From contig JAZORR010000037.1 of the NCBI GenBank assembly GCA_045656705.1, positions 1 to 35,103 on the forward strand: DNA of 35,103 bases. The letters are read 5' to 3'. How positions within the stretch are numbered: the first letter of the stretch is position 1; every line of letters starts with the position of its first letter. This document shows positions 30,876 to 35,103 of the stretch, piece after piece. The DNA is from RGIG4576 sp045656705. GTDB lineage: Bacteria > Bacteroidota > Bacteroidia > Bacteroidales > Muribaculaceae. Under the pieces are notes generated by a model. The model had not been told where the DNA came from. It searched no databases and worked only from the letters and a program-made list of their open reading frames with translations. Made by a program: the position numbers and the translations under genes.

Positions 30876-31550
30876 ATGGCTAATCAAGATATAATAGAGC
30901 GTATAAAGTATCTTATACGCGAAATGAGAATGACACAAGGCGAATTTGCTGAAAAGATTGGGTGCGACCAAAGCAACCTTTCTAAGCATCTTAATGGAAG
31001 ATTGCCTATAAGCGATTCGCTTGTGAATAAGATAGTTATAAATATGGGCGTGTCGAAGGCATGGCTCAAAGATGGTGCCGATGTGCCATTCGCTAAGCAA
31101 TCGGGTGGCGTACCAAGTCTTGTGGTGGATGAGAGTGAGATGATGTCGATGAAAGGAACTCCTATCTACAACATTGATGTCACTGCTGGTGGCGAATGTC
31201 GTGCTATGGAATTTGCCGACGAGCATATTGTGGGTGCTGTCAACTTGCCGGGTATTAGTCCCGAATGTCGCATTGTGAAAGTCTGTGGCGATAGTATGAG
31301 TCCTGTGATTATGCATGGCGACCTTATCGCTGTACGCGAACTTTCCAATCTTTCGCAAATATTTTGGGGCAACATCTATGTGGTGGTGCTCGACAATCTT
31401 CGCATGGTGAAGTATTTGCGTCGGCACGACGATCCCGATAAAGTGATTTTGCGTTCAGAAAATCCGAAATATGATGATATGGAGGTAAATCGTAGCGATA
31501 TTCGCGACTTGCTTGTGGTGCAAAGTGTCATTCGTGTAAACAATCTATGA
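30876..31550 (+). CDS. XRE-S24 (CI/LexA-like) transcriptional repressor
   Basis: 224 residues from the ATG at 30876; the frame is open upstream but that part overlaps the preceding terminator. Residues 5-65 are a helix-turn-helix of the XRE type (MTQGEFAEKIGCDQSNLSKH). About 95-220 is an S24 serine-peptidase domain: CGDSMSPVI with Ser140, VRMVK-like LRMVKYL with Lys179, and an Ala104-Gly105 pair in DVTAGGE, the likely autocleavage site. Such proteins derepress on RecA-linked or other stress by self-cleavage. There are no phage genes around it. Its stop codon overlaps the start of the leucine-rich-repeat protein gene by 4 bases, so the two are translationally coupled. Confidence 0.88.
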   Translation: MANQDIIERIKYLIREMRMTQGEFAEKIGCDQSNLSKHLNGRLPISDSLVNKIVINMGVSKAWLKDGADVPFAKQSGGVPSLVVDESEMMSMKGTPIYNIDVTAGGECRAMEFADEHIVGAVNLPGISPECRIVKVCGDSMSPVIMHGDLIAVRELSNLSQIFWGNIYVVVLDNLRMVKYLRRHDDPDKVILRSENPKYDDMEVNRSDIRDLLVVQSVIRVNNL

Positions 31551-32968
31551 TTAAACGAGGATACATATTATTCTTGTTGTTAACTGTTTCCTTGCTTCAA
31601 GCTAAGGCCTTGGAGGTGTATTCTGGCGAGCCGGGAAGTGTGAGCGGTCTTATTGATGATAAGGCTGTGACTTCTCTTGTGCTGTCGGGTGAAATTGATG
31701 CTCGCGACATCCAATTTATAGCATCAGAACTGTACAATCTCCAACACTTGGATATGAGCGAGGCTAAAGTGATGGCTTATTCCTGTGTGGATTCCTTTTC
31801 TGGCGAAACTCTTGAGTATGTTGAGGATAAGTTGCCTGCTTATTGCTTTTTTGCTGAGGAAGGACTTGCATCAGTCGTGTTGCCAAACACACTGAAATCA
31901 ATAGGCGAGGCGGCATTTGCTGGTTGTTCTCAATTGCTACAGGTTAAAATGCCCCAGAATTTGCCCACAGTGGGCGATTATGCATTTTGTGGGTGTATGT
32001 CGCTGCAGAGTGTGAATATGCCGTCAGAATTGCTTAAAATAGGTGAGAGAGCCTTTGGTGATTGCTTTGCTTTGAAAGAATTAGACTTGAGTGGTATCAA
32101 AGGCGATTGTTTGCTTGGCGAATATGTGTTTGCCGACTGTATTTCTCTCGAAATGGTTAAATTTGGACCGAATATCACCGCTGTACCTACAGCTGCGTTT
32201 GCTGGGTGCGAGAATCTGTCCTCACTGCAATTTGGAGAGAAATCATCACTTTCATCGGTTGGTAACTCTGCATTTGCCAGCACTGCATTGCGTTCTTTCA
32301 ATTTTTCATCTCTTTATGAAATAGGTGAATGGGCATTTGCGAGTGTGCAGTTGCAAGAGATAAGTTTGCCAGCGTCATTGACTTGCTTGCAAGAAGGTTC
32401 TTTCTTCTATAGCAAAGCATTCACGCGAGTAAGTGTTCCCGAAGGAGTGAGCGAAATTGGTGCTTATGTGTTCAACGGATGTTCGGCAATAGAGCGAGTC
32501 ACATTGCCTTCTACGCTTACATTCCTTGGTTCGCAAGCATTTGAAGATAACTTTTCGCTCACATCTATGATGGTGAAAGCCGCCGAAGCCCCCGAATTGG
32601 GCGACCGTGTATTTGCTGGTGTAAATCAGAGTGATGCCACCCTGATTGTGCCCGAAAACAGTATGATATTGTATCAGAATGCCCCTCAATGGAATGAATT
32701 TAAGATAGATAGCATTCAGTCGTCGGTTGATAATGTGCAATTGACTGATGTGAAAGTATATTTCGATGGTGCTATATTGTGTGCCGATGCTTCCGAAACC
32801 ATTTCTCGCCTTAATGTTTATAATACAATGGGTGTGAATGTGGCAAGCATAGTGGTAGATGATATGAAGGCGCGTGTGCCTATGCACGAATACTTTGCTC
32901 CATTCTATGTGGTGGAGGTAAGAACGACAAGAGGCGAAACTAAAGTTGTAAAATTAATAAAACAATAA
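31547..32968 (+). CDS. Secreted BspA-type leucine-rich-repeat protein
   Basis: 473 residues; signal peptide MIKRGYILFLLLTVSLLQAKA, cleaved near residue 21. About 100-370 consists of TpLRR/LRR_5 repeats of about 23 residues with the pattern IGxxAFxGCxxLxxVxxP (LKSIGEAAFAGCSQLLQVKM, VGDYAFCGCMSLQSVNMP, IGERAFGDC, IGAYVFNGCSAIERVTLP, LGSQAFEDN). After a linker, the C-terminus (about 400-473: SRLNVYNTMGVNVAS ... GETKVVKLIKQ) has the look of a type IX sorting domain. BspA-like proteins bind host matrix or other bacteria. It starts inside the repressor stop codon (ATGA, 31547-31550), an unusual operon partner. trmB follows after 9 bases. Confidence 0.92.
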   Translation: MIKRGYILFLLLTVSLLQAKALEVYSGEPGSVSGLIDDKAVTSLVLSGEIDARDIQFIASELYNLQHLDMSEAKVMAYSCVDSFSGETLEYVEDKLPAYCFFAEEGLASVVLPNTLKSIGEAAFAGCSQLLQVKMPQNLPTVGDYAFCGCMSLQSVNMPSELLKIGERAFGDCFALKELDLSGIKGDCLLGEYVFADCISLEMVKFGPNITAVPTAAFAGCENLSSLQFGEKSSLSSVGNSAFASTALRSFNFSSLYEIGEWAFASVQLQEISLPASLTCLQEGSFFYSKAFTRVSVPEGVSEIGAYVFNGCSAIERVTLPSTLTFLGSQAFEDNFSLTSMMVKAAEAPELGDRVFAGVNQSDATLIVPENSMILYQNAPQWNEFKIDSIQSSVDNVQLTDVKVYFDGAILCADASETISRLNVYNTMGVNVASIVVDDMKARVPMHEYFAPFYVVEVRTTRGETKVVKLIKQ

Positions 32969-32977
32969 TATATATCA

Positions 32978-33760
32978 ATGGGAAAGAATAAACTGAAAAA
33001 ATTTGCTGAGATGGAAACATTCGAGAATGTGTTCCAGTATCCTTTTGCTGTAGTTGAGCGTGACGGATTTCCTTTGAAAGGACGTTGGAAAAGCGATTTT
33101 TTCAAAAACGACAATCCGATAGTGCTTGAACTTGGTTGCGGTAAGGGTGAATATGCTGTAGGGCTTGCCCGTCGCTTCCCCGAAAAGAACTATATCGGTG
33201 TAGATATCAAAGGTGCGAGAATGTGGACCGGTGCTAAGGCGGCTGTGAAGGAAGGCATATCTAATGTGGCATTCCTGCGCACGAATATCGAACTTATCAC
33301 ACGCTTTTTCGAGCCAGGTGAGGTGAGCGAAATATGGATTACATTCCCCGATCCTCAAATGAAGAAGGTGCGTAAGCGTCTCACTTCAACTCGTTTCTTG
33401 GATTTGTATCGTGAGATTTTGGTGGCTGATGGCATCGTGCATTTGAAGACCGATAGCCCATTCCTCTACACCTATACCGATGCGCTTGTAAAACTGAATG
33501 CTCTTCCTACCGAAGTGAACACCAACGACCTATATCATAGCGATATCGTGGACGATATTCTCGAAATCAAGACCTTCTACGAGCAACAATGGCTCGATCG
33601 TGGTCTCACTATCAAATACATCAAGTTCCACCTCGATCACACCACCGAGTTGCAAGAGCCTGATATTGAGATCGAGGAAGATACTTATCGCAGTTTCTCG
33701 CGTGGATACATTCAGTGTCCTCAGCTTTTGGATGACGAAAATAACGACGAAGAAGAATAA
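32978..33760 (+). CDS. trmB: tRNA (guanine-N7-)-methyltransferase TrmB
   Basis: A 260-residue SAM-dependent methyltransferase making m7G46 in the tRNA variable loop. SAM-binding motif I is VLELGCGKGEYAVGLA (49-64). GVDIKGARMW (74-83) is the acidic post-strand-2 motif; WITFPDPQMKKVRKRL (120-135) is the family signature; HLKTDSPFLYTYT provides the T-D catalytic region. Compared with E. coli TrmB it has a C-terminal extension rich in acidic residues (IEIEEDTYRSF, then DDENNDEEE). It lies 9 bases after the BspA-type gene and 3 bases before the Mrp gene, so at least the latter pair is co-translated. Cytoplasmic. Confidence 0.96.
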   Translation: MGKNKLKKFAEMETFENVFQYPFAVVERDGFPLKGRWKSDFFKNDNPIVLELGCGKGEYAVGLARRFPEKNYIGVDIKGARMWTGAKAAVKEGISNVAFLRTNIELITRFFEPGEVSEIWITFPDPQMKKVRKRLTSTRFLDLYREILVADGIVHLKTDSPFLYTYTDALVKLNALPTEVNTNDLYHSDIVDDILEIKTFYEQQWLDRGLTIKYIKFHLDHTTELQEPDIEIEEDTYRSFSRGYIQCPQLLDDENNDEEE

Positions 33761-33763
33761 AAA

Positions 33764-34870
33764 ATGGAAACATTATATCCTAAACTTATACTCGATGCGC
33801 TTGCCAATGTGCGCTACCCAGGAAATGGTAAAAACATTGTGGAGTGTGATATGGTGGAGGACGATATCCGTATCGATGGCAATAAGGTGTCGTTCTCGTT
33901 GATTTTCGACAAACCTACCGATCCTTTTATCAAGTCGGTGGTGCGTGCTGCCGAAGTGGCCATCAACACCTACATATCGCCTGAGGTGGAAATCAAGGGT
34001 AATATTGCTGTGAAGACTCGCACTGCTATCCCTGCTGCTCCTCCAAAATTACTTCCTGGTGTGAAAAACATCATCGGTGTGTCATCGGGCAAAGGTGGTG
34101 TGGGTAAATCTACCGTAGCCACTAATCTTGCAGTGTCTCTTGCTCAAAAGGGTTATAAAGTGGGTTTGCTCGACGCTGATATCTTTGGTCCTTCTGCTCC
34201 TTTGATGTTTGGCCTTGAAGACGAACCTATCTATATGGAAAAAGTAGACGATAGAAACCTTATCGTTCCTCTCGAAAAGTACGGCGTGAAGGTGCTTTCT
34301 ATCGGTTTTCTTGTAGATAAGGAAAAGGCTGTGCTATGGCGTGGTGGTATGGCAAGCAATGCTTTGAAACAGCTCATTGGCGAGGCTAATTGGGGCGAAC
34401 TCGATTACTTTGTGATAGATATGCCTCCTGGCACGAGCGACATTCATTTGACTCTGGTTCAATCTCTTGGCATCACCGGTGCTATTGTGGTGTCTACTCC
34501 ACAACAAGTGGCTCTTGCCGATGCTCGCAAGGGTATAAGTATGTTCCAAAGCGAGGCTGTGAATGTGCCTATTCTTGGCTTGGTAGAAAATATGGCGTGG
34601 TTTACTCCAGCTGCCCATCCCGATGAAAAATACTATATCTTTGGTAAAGAGGGTGGTGTGGCGCTTGCCGAAAAACTTGGTGTGGAATTGCTCGGACAAA
34701 TTCCTCTCGTGGCAAGTATTTGCAAGGGTGGCGATGATGGTTTGCCTGTGGTGTTGCAAAACTCAGTGAGTGGTGCTGCATTTATGGAACTCGCCGACCG
34801 TGTGGTTGAGGCTGTAAATCGTCGCAACGAACTTCTTCCTCCTACTCAAAAAGTAGAAATGAAACACTGA
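33764..34870 (+). CDS. apbC: Mrp/ApbC-type P-loop ATPase, Fe-S cluster carrier
   Basis: 368 residues. The N-terminal part (about 1-85) is a MIP18/DUF59-like domain. The deviant Walker A is SSGKGGVGKSTVATNLA (GKGGVGKST at 109-117), then LLDADIFGPSAPLMFG and FVIDMPPGTSDIHLT (switch and Walker B). Mrp/ApbC/Nbp35 proteins dimerise and carry Fe-S clusters through a C-terminal CxxC. Here the corresponding region reads LVENMAWFTPAAHPDEKYY with no CxxC, which I believe is usual in Bacteroidetes members but leaves the cluster ligands unexplained. The start is 3 bases after trmB. A terminator follows the stop. Confidence 0.93.
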   Translation: METLYPKLILDALANVRYPGNGKNIVECDMVEDDIRIDGNKVSFSLIFDKPTDPFIKSVVRAAEVAINTYISPEVEIKGNIAVKTRTAIPAAPPKLLPGVKNIIGVSSGKGGVGKSTVATNLAVSLAQKGYKVGLLDADIFGPSAPLMFGLEDEPIYMEKVDDRNLIVPLEKYGVKVLSIGFLVDKEKAVLWRGGMASNALKQLIGEANWGELDYFVIDMPPGTSDIHLTLVQSLGITGAIVVSTPQQVALADARKGISMFQSEAVNVPILGLVENMAWFTPAAHPDEKYYIFGKEGGVALAEKLGVELLGQIPLVASICKGGDDGLPVVLQNSVSGAAFMELADRVVEAVNRRNELLPPTQKVEMKH

Positions 34871-34888
34871 TAAATTAAACATACAATT

Positions 34889-34928
34889 AAGTCTCCGAAT
34901 CCTGATTTATGGATTTGGAGACTTTTCT
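34889..34928 (+). terminator. Rho-independent terminator after the Mrp ATPase gene
   Basis: AAGTCTCCGAATCC (34889-34902) pairs with GGATTTGGAGACTT (34911-34924) with one G-T wobble and an 8-base loop, followed by TT and a T-rich tract. Confidence 0.88.
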
Positions 34929-35013
34929 GTTTGATGTTGAGTCTCAAAATATTAGAAAAACTGGCAAGGTGGACAAAAAGTAGGATAAAAACGCTGTAAT
35001 TAATTGAAATTCA

Positions 35014-35021
35014 TATCTTTG
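35014..35021 (+). promoter_or_regulatory. -7 element candidate near the window end
   Basis: TATCTTTG matches TAnnTTTG, 17 bases before an ATG at 35039. The -33 region is poor. Confidence 0.4.
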
Positions 35022-35038
35022 TGTAGATTTTCATTGAT

Positions 35039-35103
35039 ATGGTAAAAAAAATGCTTTTTTTGTGACTCGCACAACGTCGTTAGAAACGGCTTGAGAAGCC
35101 GAA
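35039..35103 (+). other. Start of a frame-disrupted ORF or a structured leader (runs off the window)
   Basis: The ATG at 35039 opens MVKKMLFL and meets TGA at 35063-35065, just after an A8 and a T7 tract. If the T tract had one base fewer, the frame would continue to the window edge as MVKKMLFCDSHNVVRNGLRS. The same region holds a hairpin CGGCTT-GAG-AAGCCG (35087-35101). It could be a slip-prone gene start, a pseudogene edge, or a leader peptide with an attenuator-like hairpin; the sequence ends too soon to decide. Confidence 0.3.

Noticed and set aside
30876..31550. Prophage remnant suggested by the CI-like repressor
   Set aside because: No integrase, att repeats or phage structural genes lie around it; neighbours are housekeeping or secreted proteins.

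Overview
The window looks like a chromosomal segment from the order Bacteroidales, of the Prevotella/Muribaculaceae/Bacteroides kind. Three things support this. Many genes are preceded by the Bacteroidetes -7 element TAnnTTTG, in three cases (9530-9560, 20590-20621, 27249-27280) with a -33 TTG/TTTG-like element about 20 bases upstream. Lipoproteins carry Bacteroidetes-style lipoboxes. Three secreted proteins end in short Por-secretion (type IX) style C-terminal domains. The housekeeping proteins also have Bacteroidetes-type features: PdxJ begins with the NINKVATLRNARGG variant and the Mrp ATPase lacks its CxxC. No genus can be fixed from this sequence, and no tRNA, rRNA, CRISPR array, IS element or prophage was seen.

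Layout. At 1-1100 (minus strand) there is the start of a lipoprotein gene, a strongly folded spacer and an AlkD-type DNA glycosylase. From 1368 to 7906 (plus) runs a housekeeping cluster: ybeY, mnmG, a ParB-type parS site in the mnmG-apt gap, apt, uvrC, dtd, a MazG-type pyrophosphohydrolase and deoC, closed by a terminator. At 7989-9410 (minus) lies a lipoprotein with a GH26 mannanase fold that has lost both catalytic glutamates. At 9701-11152 is a tryptophanase-family beta-eliminating lyase with its own promoter and terminator.

The stretch 11356-13711 is conspicuously AT-rich. It encodes a GT2 glycosyltransferase fused through a two-helix membrane hairpin to a C-terminal domain I do not recognise, followed by a small two-helix membrane protein. 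This is the best candidate for an undescribed system. It is followed by a secreted GHL10-type glycosidase-like protein, a LOG/SLOG nucleotide-binding protein, a Wzx-type flippase and, convergent, a GYF_2-CD225 membrane protein.

At 20719-23045 are a Na/phosphate cotransporter and rubrerythrin, then a spacer of about 385 bases with a terminator and REP-like palindromes. nadK (minus) and pdxJ (plus) diverge; pdxJ leads into exbB-exbD-tonB, a Ton energy-transduction operon. A 1129-residue secreted repeat protein follows under a good promoter. Then comes an XRE-S24 repressor overlapping a secreted leucine-rich-repeat protein by 4 bases, followed by trmB and the Mrp/ApbC ATPase. The last 180 bases hold a terminator, a -7 element and the beginning of something structured or frame-disrupted that runs off the edge.

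Together the genes cover translation quality control and tRNA modification (ybeY, mnmG, dtd, trmB), nucleotide salvage and repair (apt, deoC, mazG-like, uvrC, alkD), Fe-S/oxidative stress (mrp, rubrerythrin), cofactors (nadK, pdxJ), TonB-dependent envelope transport and surface glycan/secreted proteins.
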